The translations under genes and the position numbers were made by a program. From Scedosporium boydii (taxonomy: Eukaryota; Ascomycota; Sordariomycetes; Microascales; Microascaceae): a stretch of DNA of 64,000 nucleotides. Below, one piece after another: positions 11,570 through 22,717 of the stretch; position 1 is the first letter of the stretch; every line of letters begins with the position of its first letter. The DNA lies in the NCBI GenBank assembly GCA_002221725.1, contig NJFT01000042.1, positions 62,001 through 126,000 of the forward strand, given 5' to 3'. A model generated the notes under the pieces. That model saw only the letters and a program-made list of their open reading frames with translations, searched no databases and was not told the DNA's origin.

Positions 11570-12230
11570 TTACTCATCCTTAGGCTGCCTCATCCACGCA
11601 TCAATCGCCAAACCAAAAGCAGCAAAAGCAGCGCAGCCGCCCGCCGCCGCCTGAGGACCGGCATTCCTAGCGAGGATGGCGCCCGTCAGACATCCCGATA
11701 TCGCACCGTTGGCAAGGTCGTTCTTCGCGCGGAAACCCTCGACGCCGCACTCGATGCCGGCGAAGAGGGCGCCGACTTTACCGAAGTTTCGGGCGGTGGA
11801 CCAGGACCTTTGGCCCATGTCCTTGAAGCCGTGCTGGAGCTGCTGTCGGAGGGGGAGCGAGGTGATGGGTGCTATGCCGGTGCCTCCGACGGTGTGGTAG
11901 GGCGTGTCGTAGGCCATCTAGAAGGGGAAGAGTTAGAGGCGCGAAGTCGCGAGGGGCAGAGAGAAGGCGAGGGCATTTATACGTACCGACGCCATGAACA
12001 ATCCGAACAGACCGCCCATACCGAAACCCATCACACCGGATATCGCGGACTTGACGAAGCAGTTTTGCATGGCATTCTCCATCTGTTCAAGGGGTAGTGA
12101 TGTTAGTTTATGTCCACGTGCAAAGGTGTTGGACGAAGCGCGAGGAGGGACGGGGGCGACGAACCGTCTTGGCCATAGCAGCTTGCTGCTCGGCTTCCGA
12201 CAAGCCTGAATTAGGTCTGGGGAAATTCAT
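11570..12230 (-). CDS. TIM22: Mitochondrial carrier translocase TIM22
   Basis: Three exons (12165-12230, 11987-12082, 11570-11917) give 169 residues. The first donor, GTTCGT, is weak but frame and family support it. The product matches the Tim17/22/23 fold: a Gly-rich hydrophobic segment ([18 protein letters not shown]), then [57 protein letters not shown] and a final [20 protein letters not shown] helix. Tim22 is the pore of the inner-membrane complex that inserts metabolite carriers and Tim17/Tim23 (established). Four transmembrane segments are visible and the N-terminus is short. The gene is divergent from the SNF1 beta-subunit gene. Confidence 0.93.
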
Positions 12231-13565
12231 CGTTACGGGATGGCTTGTCGATTTCGGTCGTGGAAAAGCCGCGATGGGTTTGATGCAGGTTTCTAAAGTG
12301 TAGACACGATCCTCGATGCGTGGAAATGGGAGCTTCGGCGCGATAAAATTTTTGAGTGGCAGCCGGAGCTTATCGCGATAAGATGAGAAGTCGGGTCTTA
12401 GATAAGCGAGTCTCGTGCATCAAGAACTTTCAAAGTTCGATCTTATGAAGAGCATTGAATGAGAACTACCAAGACGAGGGTAGGTTACACAAGGATTACG
12501 CAGCAGAAAAATCTCATATTGATGTCTCGTGGTTTGTGGAATAAGTATACTTCGCGGATGGCGGTCTGATAACGGTGCTTCCAATACTCTGTCTCGGGTG
12601 TACTTGGGATCTTGCTCCGAGGACATCATCAACGATGAATTGGAGGAGCTAGTTGGGGTGTTGTGTGCACTAACAATTGACCTGTGATCTTGACCCCAAA
12701 TCAATTGATCAAATGTGTTCTTCAGTGGCCAGACATGGTACTGAAGTTGGACTGTTCTGAGGCACTGTGCTGGACGATGGTTTCGCTCTACCCCTCCATG
12801 ATCCCTCAATCACTCTCAACACTTGACACAGTCCTCCTCCATCAATCCATCAAATCCATCCACCATTCATCATCCGCCACCACCTCCGTTTCCCTCTTCC
12901 CTCTCCAATCACCTCGCCCAGCCCAGACACCAACACCAAGCGTCTGTGTTTGTTGGGTGCAGCCATCCAGTTTTTCACAGAAGTAGGCAACTCGTTCGAA
13001 TCCCCATCAGCATCGGATCCGCATCCGACGAAAGTAACCTCAAACTGCCGTTGCACTATAGTGGACACAACCTCACCAGCCATCGTCAATCTGTGCTCTC
13101 TTCGTCCGTATTTAGGGCCCCTCAGTCCTATCCCGATCCACAGTCCCCGCCGCTGAATGCACCAGACCGGTGCTAAAATCGCGCGATAGACCCGGTGACA
13201 GCACCCAGAGACCAACCATCGTCCATCGTCCCCGTCGATGCCACTGCCACCTTAACCATTTCCACATCTTTGGTCTGATCAATCGCTTCCCGCACTGCAT
13301 TTCCCCCCCCAAATCCCCAATGCAACTCACCACCGATACCACCATATTATCCCATCCCCTATAAACATCGGTTCACAATTTCCATACCCGCCCGCCCTAC
13401 TCGAATACGGGGAACTTTGCGCCCACCCCCCAACCCATTTGAATCTCCGCCATCCCATTTCCGTTTTTTCCATTTCCGTACGTACGATTTCCCAGGTGTA
13501 CGCTATTCCCGGCCCACTGTCCACTGTCCAGTCCACTGCCCACAGTGGCATAACCAACCGCGAAT
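12231..13565. promoter_or_regulatory. Divergent promoter TIM22 / SNF1 beta subunit
   Basis: This is a 1.3-kb interval between divergent starts. The half next to the beta-subunit gene (12780-13560) is very rich in C/T with repeated CCATC-like words, typical of a long pyrimidine-rich leader. No coding region is convincing. Confidence 0.55.
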
Positions 13566-15180
13566 ATGGGGAACAACCCCTCCTCGACGGCGGCAAAACC
13601 CGCCGCCTCCTCAGTGCCAACCAGTTCTGCCTCGTCTTCCCACCACGATCATAATCACGGCCACAGCCAGGGCCACAGTCACGGCTACGGCGTAAGCAGG
13701 TCAGCCAGCAAGCGCGATTCCAAGGGTATTATGGCAATGCATACGACCCAGCGAGTCGCTGTTCCACCCGAGGAATCACTGGCCTCGGCCACCCGCTCCA
13801 ACGTTATCAACCATCCGAAACCCCTCTCGCAATCCGTCTCCGGCCTCAGCAGTTCGTCGTCCCCGACAAACAACTCCTCCAACTCCTACTCCCACTCCAC
13901 CAACACTACCGGTTTTAGCACCCCGCAGCAGCAACAGGTGAAGCCGGCCGAAGCTATCCCCGTGTCTGATGTGCCCTCCAAACCCGTCGACGTCCCCAGC
14001 GAGCCTTCGAGCGCTAGGTCTCACCACCATATCACCCCCGTCACTGAACCTCTGCTTGTATCGCAGAACAGCATCACCGACCTGTCCTACCTGACCCGCC
14101 CACCTAGGCTTCCCCTACCCATCGAGGAGGAGCTCCATACCCCGGGTTCTCCCATCCTTGCCGCCACCGAGGCCCCAGAACTCGCCGAAATCGAACCTCT
14201 CGAGGCTGATGGTTTTACGAGGAAGTCGTCTGCCCTGAGCAGCACGAGTGTCGACGATGAGGAGGATGAGGAGGACGGGCTCGTTGTCGATAAGACGCGG
14301 CCTACAGTTCCTACGAGACTAGAGTGGCTTCGTGGCGGTGAAAAGGTCTATGTGACCGGTACTATTTTCCAATGGAACCGCAAGCACAGATTACATCCTG
14401 TGTATGTGCAGACTATTCCTGATCTCCCTCCCCTTTTCTTCCCTTTCCTTGCTAGGCTGCGCCTTTGTCCCCTCGAAATTTCCAATGAGCTAACCGTTCT
14501 TTTAGGGAGGGGCGCCCGGGAGTGTTTGAAACGACAATCAACATTCTACCGGGAACTCATCACATCCGGTTCTTGGTGGATGGTATTATGCAAACCTCGC
14601 CCGACCTGCCCACCACCGTCGATTTCGGTAACAACCTCGTCAACTACATCGAGGTTAGCCCAGACGACGTTCCCAAGGGACAGTTGACGGGCGAAGGAGC
14701 CCACAAGAAAGCCGAGGCCAAGACCAAAGAGGAACCCAAGCCTCACCGGGGAAGATTGGCGCTCCCTCCCGACCAGTATACGAGCGAGATTCCCAAGTAC
14801 CTGGTCGACTTTGATCTGGCCGACGATTCGCCGACCTACCAGCACGCATGGGCCGCTATAGAGAAGCTGCCCACGCCGCCCACACTGCCGACATTCCTCG
14901 GCAAGCCCATTCTGAATGCCGCCGCGCCAATCAAGGACGATAACAGCGTTCTTACTCTGCCCAGTCACACCGTGCTCAACCACTTGGCGACAAGTAGCAT
15001 TAAGAACCATATTCTCGCCCTTTCTGCGACCACGAGGTACAAGAACAAGGTATGCCATGCTCACTTTATTCGGATATAAAAAGAAGAAGGAGAAGAAGAA
15101 GGAGAAGCTAACAGAGAGGACACTAGTACCTGACCACGATTATATATAAGCCTACCAAGCCTACTGGTCTTGATGACTGA
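13566..15180 (+). CDS. SNF1/AMPK beta subunit (SIP2/GAL83 type)
   Basis: Three exons (13566-14401, 14506-15049, 15127-15180) give 477 residues. The N-terminus MGNNPSST is a classic N-myristoylation signal, as in yeast Sip2 and mammalian AMPK beta. A long Ser/Pro/His-rich linker follows. The CBM48 glycogen-binding domain spans about residues 248-335 (WLRGGEKVYVTG through NYIEV), split by the first intron. The C-terminal ASC domain, which binds the kinase and gamma subunits, spans about 365-477. The protein scaffolds the SNF1 kinase that controls carbon derepression and stress (family knowledge). The second glycogen-contacting Trp of the mammalian domain is not conserved here (VDGIMQT), so glycogen binding may be weak. 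Confidence 0.95.
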
Positions 15181-15528
15181 AGGGCGGGATGGTTCACGAT
15201 CCTCCCGTCACTATCGGGCAGGTTGGGCTCAAAAGAGAGGAGAGTTTAAAAACGGTAGCCGTTTAGGGATATGTCGCGGATATGACGATCCCGGGTTATT
15301 CGTATGTCAGCGGCAGCGAGGAAGGAAGAAAAAACCCGGTCAATGAGCAGTAATAACATATGAACTATGATCGGGACATGGGAATAGATTAACTTGGCCG
15401 GATGGTGCCAATAAATGCAAATTTGTTTCTAATGCGATTTTCCCGCATAGCCATAACCTGTCGTGTCGTAATTTTCCATTTCCATATTTTGTTTTCTTTT
15501 TCTAGTTTTGTTTGAGTGCAAGGGGTAT
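15181..15528. other. Convergent 3' intergenic region
   Basis: This 348-bp interval separates the beta-subunit stop from the KAE1 stop. It is moderately AT-rich and no further features are seen. Confidence 0.5.
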
Positions 15529-16593
15529 CTAATCCCTCCATTTGATATACACTTCGTCCGTCCTGAACCGTTGCGTACAAGTAGTGTCCTCGAGGGGCGT
15601 GCGAAACCCCGTCTCGTAGGCCAAAAGCCCCGCGTGCGCAATCATGATGCCATTATCGATGCAAAACCTCTCGTCCGTAGCATACACGCTGCCGCCCCTA
15701 TCCTTCGCCATAGCGCCCATCATCTCCTGCAGCCTCTCGTTGCACCCAACACCGCCCACAATCAGCACTTGACTGCTCCCCACATGCGCCATAGCCCTCT
15801 CGGTAATCTCCACAAGCATGGCAAACACCGTCTCCTGCAACGTAAAGCACAGATCCTCGGGCGTGAACGCCTGCTTCCCGGCCTTGATGTCTGCCTTCAT
15901 CTGCGCCGCCAAGGCATCCGCCGACGCGAGGATGCCCGAGAACGAGCAATCCATGCCCTTGACGGTATACGGCAGGTCGAGAAGCTTGGAGCCCTTCTTG
16001 GCCAGCTGCTCGATGTTGTACCCCGGGGCAGGGTCGTTGCTGATGTTTAACGTGCGCGCGAAGCGATCGAGACAGTTCCCCACGGCGATGTCTAGAGCCT
16101 CGCCGAAGATCCGGTACCTCCGCTCAGCGTAGGCGATGACCTGGGTATTCCCCCCGCTAACGTACAGCACGACAGGGTTCTCAGCGCCCGTAATAGCGCG
16201 CCCCATCTCAATATGCCCAACGCAGTGATTCACGCCCACCAACGGTTTCCCCCACATCAGCGCCAACGTACGCGCCGCCACAGCAACGCTCGTCAGCGGC
16301 GCGCCCATCCCCGGGCCCTGCGTGAAGCAGACGCAGTCGATGTCGTCGACGGATACGCCCGCCGCTTCGAGTGCCGACAGGGCCACGGGGACGAATTGGG
16401 AGCGGTGGTGTTTGGCCGTGTCTTTGGGGAGGAAGCCCGTGCCGGGGGGGGAGACGAAGGTGTGGCGGACGTTGGAGAGGATGGTTACGGTGGGGTTGGT
16501 GACGGGGCCGGCGTGGCGGATTATGCCGATGCCGAGTTTGTTGGCGGAGCCTTCGCAGCCGATGGCGATGCGGCCTTGTTTCCGTTTGGGCAT
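15529..16593 (-). CDS. KAE1: tRNA N6-threonylcarbamoyladenosine synthase subunit KAE1
   Basis: Single exon, 354 residues from the ATG at 16593 ([19 protein letters not shown]). An in-frame ATG at 16722 would add 43 low-complexity residues and is less likely. The protein shows the ASKHA-fold Kae1/TsaD signatures: [13 protein letters not shown] at the start, the metal-binding [10 protein letters not shown] motif (HxxxH type), [10 protein letters not shown], and [14 protein letters not shown] with an Asp-Asn pair near the C-terminus ([13 protein letters not shown]). Kae1 is the catalytic subunit of the KEOPS complex that makes t6A37 on ANN-decoding tRNAs (established). The N-terminus lacks a mitochondrial presequence, which argues for the cytosolic paralogue rather than QRI7. 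Confidence 0.95.
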   Translation of the reverse strand: MPKRKQGRIAIGCEGSANKLGIGIIRHAGPVTNPTVTILSNVRHTFVSPPGTGFLPKDTAKHHRSQFVPVALSALEAAGVSVDDIDCVCFTQGPGMGAPLTSVAVAARTLALMWGKPLVGVNHCVGHIEMGRAITGAENPVVLYVSGGNTQVIAYAERRYRIFGEALDIAVGNCLDRFARTLNISNDPAPGYNIEQLAKKGSKLLDLPYTVKGMDCSFSGILASADALAAQMKADIKAGKQAFTPEDLCFTLQETVFAMLVEITERAMAHVGSSQVLIVGGVGCNERLQEMMGAMAKDRGGSVYATDERFCIDNGIMIAHAGLLAYETGFRTPLEDTTCTQRFRTDEVYIKWRD

Positions 16594-18430
16594 GGTGGCG
16601 GTGGTGGTGTCCTTTGCGGCTTGCGAGGGAGGTGAGGTCTTGGGAGTTGGTTTGGGATGAAGTTGAAGATGGTGGGGTTGCGACGCAAATGGTGGGGGTG
16701 TGTAATACTCCAAGACTGTCATAGTTCGCTGTACGTACCTCAGTACAGGCCAAGAAAAAAGAGATCAATGTTACCAAACGTTTTGCACGAGGGAGTCAAG
16801 CCATGTCAGTATCAAAACTAGGCAAACATCCACTTCAATCCAGTCCACTTGAGGCATTGTAAATCTTCTTCTGTCACTGGATCAATCTTCTCGAATCTGA
16901 TCAATATCTTGGTGGGGTATCAATCAAGACCCCATGTCTGTCCCTTGCCGTTGGAGGGGTAATCTTCATCATTGTTCAAATTCGTCTAGTGTCTTTCTTG
17001 ATTGCTTCAAATTCAATTTCCATCAATGGATTTGATCAATGATGAATTAGTGGGGGGCTGGTCGGCTTCCGGGCGGGTCCCCGTCCACTGGCTCAAAACC
17101 GCAGCCTTTAACCGTAGCGACAATTTGGGACCCATTTACAAGGGGCCACTCCACTAAAATCCCCCACAGAAAAAAAGTCGCAATGCGAAAATATGAAAAA
17201 AATACAATTTACATGCGAAAAGACAGAGGAAACGCGCAATTACATAAGCCGCCCCGCTATTAAGTTTCGGTCCTTGTCCAATCCACAAATGTCACCAAAG
17301 CCGGAATGATGTCTTGGCCCATAAGCTCCAAAGGCGCTTGCGCTCCTCTCTCCCTCTCCAATTTTTGGAAAACACACAAAGTCCGCCCACACAACTACAC
17401 AAAAGTTTATGGTCTCTTGACTACTTCTTCTTTTCCTTCAGCTGCTTCTCTTATGGAGTTTCTCTTTCGCCCGCTTGTTTCTTTTTTGAAAATTACTCTA
17501 CGAGGCCACTTCTATGTAATATCAGCCGCCCTGGGCGACTGTGGTGTGGTGTGCCTTGGATATCTGGTATCATGGAGGAGAGGGTAAGCAACATTGGCTG
17601 GAGTCCCTTGCTTCTTTTCAGCCCTTTCTCGCCTGATACTGACATTTCGAAACCTTACAGACTCCGACCTTAGATTTTGTTGCTGGAATATCAGGAAGCT
17701 ACCCTGAAGGGTAGACTCACTTGCACTAACGTCTAGGGCACTCTCTAGTCTTGACTCACCTCACTCGATATATCCACAGGTTTACACTCTTTACCCGATA
17801 TTTCTCGGCCATCAAGAACCAGCAGCAGTACCTAGAAGTTCTCTGGACATTTGGAATATATCTAAGGCTTGAGGCGCGCTGGCGCCAACACAGTCTTTGG
17901 CACACAGTCCAGTCCTGGGTATCCATAACATCCAAACAATGAAGACGGCGGCCCTGTGGAGATGGACTTGTGAATGAGCAAGTATCACACGGTAAGCAGA
18001 AGTTCCTGTCAAGAGGTTTGTTTCATTATGTACATCTTGTTCCTTTGCTTCTATGGCTTCTTCCCCTGCTGGAGCTGGAGCTGGAGACGGGGCCTTCACG
18101 CCAACTTGACCACATGCCTACTTGCCTGGGTCGTTCTCCGCTCTCCTTCATCCTCTTTCAATCATACATATATATATTGGTACACTCAAGGGCTGACCTT
18201 TGTTTCTTTTTGTTTTTGTCAGGGTCCTCAAGAAATATTCGTCAAAAAGCCATACCATAACTGAAACGGCTCGACTCCACCGCGGCCTTCCGGACACACG
18301 GGATTCGGGATATACCGATTTTTTTTTTGTCGATCGCGCGACAAAAATCGGTGAAGGGATGGGATAAAAAGGATAATCGATACACCTGCCGTCTTTTTGT
18401 GGTCGGTGCTCGAGGGCTGGACAGGGCCAC
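16594..18430. other. Gene-free interval between KAE1 and EPL1
   Basis: This is 1.8 kb with no supportable gene. Positions 17160-17250 are A-rich with repeated GCGAAAA words, and 17330-17500 is pyrimidine-rich. Short frames at 17306-17673 and 17970-18264 lack recognisable protein features. Near EPL1 an imperfect inverted repeat lies at 18314-18352. Confidence 0.45.
18314..18352. repeat. Inverted repeat (hairpin) in EPL1 3' flank
   Basis: The left arm ACCGAT plus a ten-T run and GTCG (18314-18332) pairs with CGACAAAAATCGGT (18339-18352). Five extra T residues bulge in the left arm. It lies about 80 nt past the EPL1 stop and could form a 3' UTR hairpin. The role is unknown. Confidence 0.55.
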
Positions 18431-20393
18431 TCAGGAGGCTGGCCGCTTTTGCGCCTGCTGCTGGGCCAGCTGGGCCGCTTGAGCCTGCTGAGCCGCTTGG
18501 GCTGCCTGGGCCACTTGTTGTTGGCCGTGAGGTGAGCTACCCGCTTGTTCTATTGCCGAAAGTTCTTTCGGCCTCTTCCACATAAAGTTGGGAAGGGGTA
18601 CAGTTGATCGGAAGCGCAAGGCCGTGGTGTTGAAGGGATCCACTTCATAGATGGGGGTGTCCTCGTCCTCATCGGAGTCATACTTCCACCTATCTGACGT
18701 GTCTTCGAGTAGTCCTCGCGACACGCCGAGACCCCGCCGATCTATCCAGAGCCTTCCCAGACGACCGATACGACGTCGGAATGCTGGGTGTCTGGGGATG
18801 GGCGGAGGCAGTTCCTTCGCTCCGCCAGCCTTGAACTGGAATACCGGCGGCTTCTGCATTACGGGGGATGGCGGCGGCTCTTCGTCGATATCCATCGAGT
18901 CCGAGGCGCTGGATGCGGGTGGTGTCATGAGATACTGCATCTTGGCTGGCCGGAACTTGATATGTTCCATACGCTGGTCGTCGGGCGGAGACAGGGGCCC
19001 CATGGTGAGATCCACATAATCTTGATTCCACTGGCGGTGGTAGAGCACCTTGTTCTCAAGATCCAACCGCAATTCGTTCTCCTTCTCAGCAAGTTTGTCC
19101 TCTAGGAGAACAAGCTCTGGCTCCGCGGGTCTGGTATCCACACGCGCAGGTACACCCTTGGCGCCACCAGGGGGCTTCTGAAGGGCAGGCACCTCGGCGG
19201 CCTTCCTCTTTTGAGGCTGGTCAAGAGTTAGCCCGGGTCCAGGAACACCAATATAGGTACTTCGTTGGGGATATTTTACCTTCTGGTGGAAGAGGTCCTC
19301 GTCCTCGGTCTTGATGCCGAGTCGGATCTTGATGGTCTTGACCCTCTGCCTCTGCTCAAAGACACTCCGCTCAAAGTTCATCAGCTCACGCTTGAGTAGT
19401 TCTCTTTCGCGTGAGAGGACGATGAGCTGGCGGCCTTCCTCCAGCTCACGACGCAACTTCTTCAGCTTCTCGGCGCATTGTACGTCGCGAGCCCTGGTCT
19501 TGCGGGTTTGCCTAGCCTCTCTTCTCCGGAAACACACATATGGATCCATGTCATCACTCTCGGGATGCGTCTCGAACTTGAGCGAGGGATGGATGGTCTT
19601 GTTACCGACCTCAAGCCGACGAGACTTCCAGTACTCGTAAATGGCCTTGGCATGAGGCATAATTTGAGGCGAATTCAGTGAGTTTAGAGACGGTACCATG
19701 GCATCATATGCTACCACGGTGTTGTCGACAGACGCGAAGGGTGTCTGCGCAGAGGCAGTCTCCTCGAAGACGTCCATCATTCGCTCAAAGTCATCCTCCG
19801 TGAGCGCATCCGCCGCTCCCTTCTTACTGCTGTTGTACTGCTTGAGGAACTCATCGTCCTCAGCCGTCATGTCATATTGACACGACACACACTCTTCTAC
19901 CGTTTGCGAGAATCGGATATAAGACTGCGGTCCTGAGAACCGCAGTCGATAGAGATCGTCATACTTGATTTTGCTTGGTTGGGGAGGCGGGACCGGGATT
20001 TCTTGGTCATTACTGGTACCCGCCTCTTTAAGGATAGTCTGGAGATGGTATTCCTGCAAGAAAGAAAGGCGAGGCCGTCTCTGTTAGCCTCCTGCAATGC
20101 TAATACTGTTGAAGGGGATTCGAGATCTGATATGCAAGGGAACGGCAAGTCCCGTCCGAGTGCACCAAACATCACATGACTAAGCACGTGATATAAGGAC
20201 ATATCATGGGATATCAGGGGCATCAAGGGGGAGGTAAACAACGTACATTTTCCTCGGCTTGCTCGACACCGGTTGCGATTTGGCTATCAGTTGTGAGAGC
20301 TTCATAATCGCTTCGATCGATTTGATCCTCCCGGTGCACCCCAAGGGCGGTCTTGGGGCTGAGCTTCTTGACTCGCACCTTCCTCGTAGACAT
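18431..20393 (-). CDS. EPL1: Enhancer of polycomb-like protein EPL1 (NuA4 subunit)
   Basis: Two exons (20247-20393, 18431-20053) give 589 residues. The N-terminus MSTRKVRVKKLSPKTALGV and the following EPcA domain (ILKEAGTSNDQEIPVPPPQ, then YDDLYRLRFSGPQSYIRFSQ) are the conserved EPL1 core, which anchors Esa1/Tip60 and Yng2/Eaf6 in the Piccolo NuA4 histone acetyltransferase module (established). A coiled-coil-like charged segment (about 240-330) and a C-terminal Gln/Ala-rich tail (QQQVAQAAQAAQQ) follow. The 193-bp intron carries a CACGTG at 20185-20190. The gene is divergent from CNB1. Confidence 0.95.
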
Positions 20394-21585
20394 GGTGGGC
20401 ACGGCCAAGGGGTAAACCCCGAACTTTTGGCGGAAAATCCGCGAAAAAATTCGATCAAGTCATGCACGGATGCCAGAGACGTCGATTTATTGAAAAAAAT
20501 TGATGGATTTGCGTCGTTGGGGTGGATGTTTCGATGGTCGAAGTGGGCGGTCTTGATGGCTTGACGTTGGGACCTGTTTTGCCGCGGGCGAAAGAAAATT
20601 TTCACACGACCCCAGCGCTGTCTGTCGTGTTTTTTGCTTGGATGGGCGGGTTGTTTGGGGGAGTTTTAGGTACCTTTTCAGTGGTAAATGGGTGGTGGTG
20701 GTACTTTGGAGACGCTGCGGGGGGGATTCTTGTCCTCGCCTTTGCCAGACGACAACTTCTCCCAGACACCTGCTGTTTCTTTTGGTAGGAGGGCGAGGTC
20801 CGTGCGTTATTGGTCACGTGAGCTAAACTTTAAGGCAGGTCGAAGTCTGAATCAGTCATTATTGCGAGACAATGACCAATAACATGACATGACGGGGTAT
20901 TAAATGACTGGGCAGGCGCGACCAGGCACCAGGATTCTGAATGACTCTGGAAACTTAGATTACATGATGGAATTTACACGTGACTTTGAGGCAAGTCTGA
21001 AAAACTCGGATTGAGGCTCTTCCTCGAGATTGTGATTTGGTGGGATTTAAGACGATTTAAGAGGGACTATTATCACGGACAGATTGAATCAACGGCTTGT
21101 TCCACTAGTTTGTTTGCTGCTGCAGATTGAGTGAGGTGCTGTGGAGTTGGCATCTGCGACCCGGATCACTTCTCGACATGTGTGGTCTGTGCTCAACGAG
21201 CTCCCTCTCTCTCACCTGGGAGTTTAATCTCGACAGCGAAAACGGATTTGATTGATTGATGATGTTTCACTGGACCCCGCCCCCTCACTCTGACCTCTGC
21301 GGGAGCCGCCAGGCTTCCAGTAAGATTCATGCCCACCATTTCAGCCCAATTGCAGCCCCTATAAAATTGACTGGCGGCTTGGAGGACAAGGCAAAGTACC
21401 CCACCATTTGAAAAGGGAGGCAGGCAACCTCGCTCCCTATTCCATCTGCTTTGCCGCCTTGGCAGAATTCCTTCCCTTTCCCTCTTAGTCTTGTGCTACG
21501 TTTTAGACGACACCCAACCTTCGAACACAATCCCCCACACCGACACCTTACCCAACTCCCGCCTTTTTGGGTCGAGTCAAAAAAG
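20394..21585. promoter_or_regulatory. Divergent promoter EPL1 / CNB1
   Basis: This is 1.2 kb between divergent starts. It carries CACGTG at 20815-20820 (in GGTCACGTGAG) and at 20977-20982 (in ACACGTGAC). The CNB1-proximal 150 bp is C/T-rich. No coding sequence is supported. Confidence 0.6.
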
Positions 21586-22717
21586 ATGGGCAACACTACC
21601 AGCGCGGTGTTGGACAATATTGTCCAGGGGTCCAATTGTGAGCATTTACTTTTTTCCCCGCCTCTCTCCCGCCTGCCCCTCGTTCAGCCTCGTCTGGTAG
21701 GAAGGAGATGAGACTTGTTCGGGGTGGGCACGTGGCCCAGACTTGGAACTAGAATTGCTAATGGGGTTTTGGATTCTAGTTGATCGGGAAGAAGTGGACC
21801 GTCTGCGCAAGAGGTTTATGAAGCTCGACAAGGCATGTTTAACCCTCCCTGGGCGGCGTTAAGGGGATCGAGTGTGCTAGAAAACGAAGGGATGGAGCTC
21901 GAGGGCTCGGAGGGGAATTGAATACTGACTGTGGATGTCTTGGGCGGTGGAATAGGATAACTCGGGAACGATTGAGCGAGAAGAGTTCTTAAGCTTGCCT
22001 GCGATATCGTCGAATCCCTTGGCGACGAGGTAAGGATACCCCTACCGCGACACGGTTGATATTCCCGCCCCCAGCGTCGCATACTCACGGGCACGCCTAC
22101 ATTTTGCCATACTGGGGAAAGGGAAAGAAGGGGTGTGAGGAGCGCGGAGCAGGGGTAATAAGAAGGAAGGTCTAACTTGTTCTTGTCACACAGGATGATC
22201 GCCATCTTCGACGAGGATGGCGGCGGCGACGTCGACTTCCAAGAATTCGTATCAGGGCTCAGCGCCTTCTCGAGCAAGGGCAACAAGGAGCAGAAGCTTC
22301 AGTTCGCCTTCAAGGTATACGACATCGACCGCGACGGCTACATCAGCAACGGTGAGCTCTTCATCGTGCTCAAGATGATGGTGGGCAACAACCTCAAGGA
22401 CCAGCAGCTGCAACAAATTGTCGACAAGACGATAATGGAGGCAGATCTGGACAATGATGGAAAGATTAGCTTTGAGGAGTTTAAGAAGATGGTGGAGAAT
22501 ACCGATGTCAGCAACAGCATGACCTTAGGTGAGTTGGATTTTCTTCCTTCTCTTCGCTTTTGGCTTGCCTTTGTCTATCCAAACATCGAAAGTGCTGGTG
22601 TACCCCACCTGTTTCGTGGACTTAGTCAATGCTCTCGTGATGCCTCCTCCACCCTTTCATCATCTCCCTATGCTTCGTGGGTCACCTGCTAACTGCTCTC
22701 TTCTAGACAACTTCTAA
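21586..22717 (+). CDS. CNB1: Calcineurin regulatory subunit B
   Basis: Five exons (21586-21637, 21780-21832, 21956-22029, 22194-22528, 22707-22717) give 174 residues, the usual length of calcineurin B. Start MGNTTSAVL carries a myristoylation Gly2. Four EF-hands are visible: [42 protein letters not shown] and [14 protein letters not shown]. The protein is the Ca2+-binding subunit of the phosphatase calcineurin that activates Crz1-type stress responses (established). Intron 2 starts with GC rather than GT (AAG|GCATGT, 21833). The nearest GT alternative at 21837 creates an in-frame TGA, while the GC donor reconstitutes the first EF-hand exactly. The last exon encodes only three residues, DNF. 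Confidence 0.96.
21833..21955 (+). other. CNB1: Non-canonical GC-AG intron in CNB1
   Basis: The exon ends AAG and the intron opens GCATGT and closes AATAG. It interrupts the first EF-hand between Lys and Asp, and both flanks are in phase 0. Only this junction restores the conserved EF-hand. Confidence 0.85.

Noticed and set aside
12420..12809. Minus-strand frame of 129 codons
   Set aside because: It lies in the divergent promoter region and has no recognisable content.
12950..13010. Possible tRNA T-arm (CGTTCGAATCCCC)
   Set aside because: The flanking bases do not form the T-stem, and no A box or acceptor stem is found upstream.
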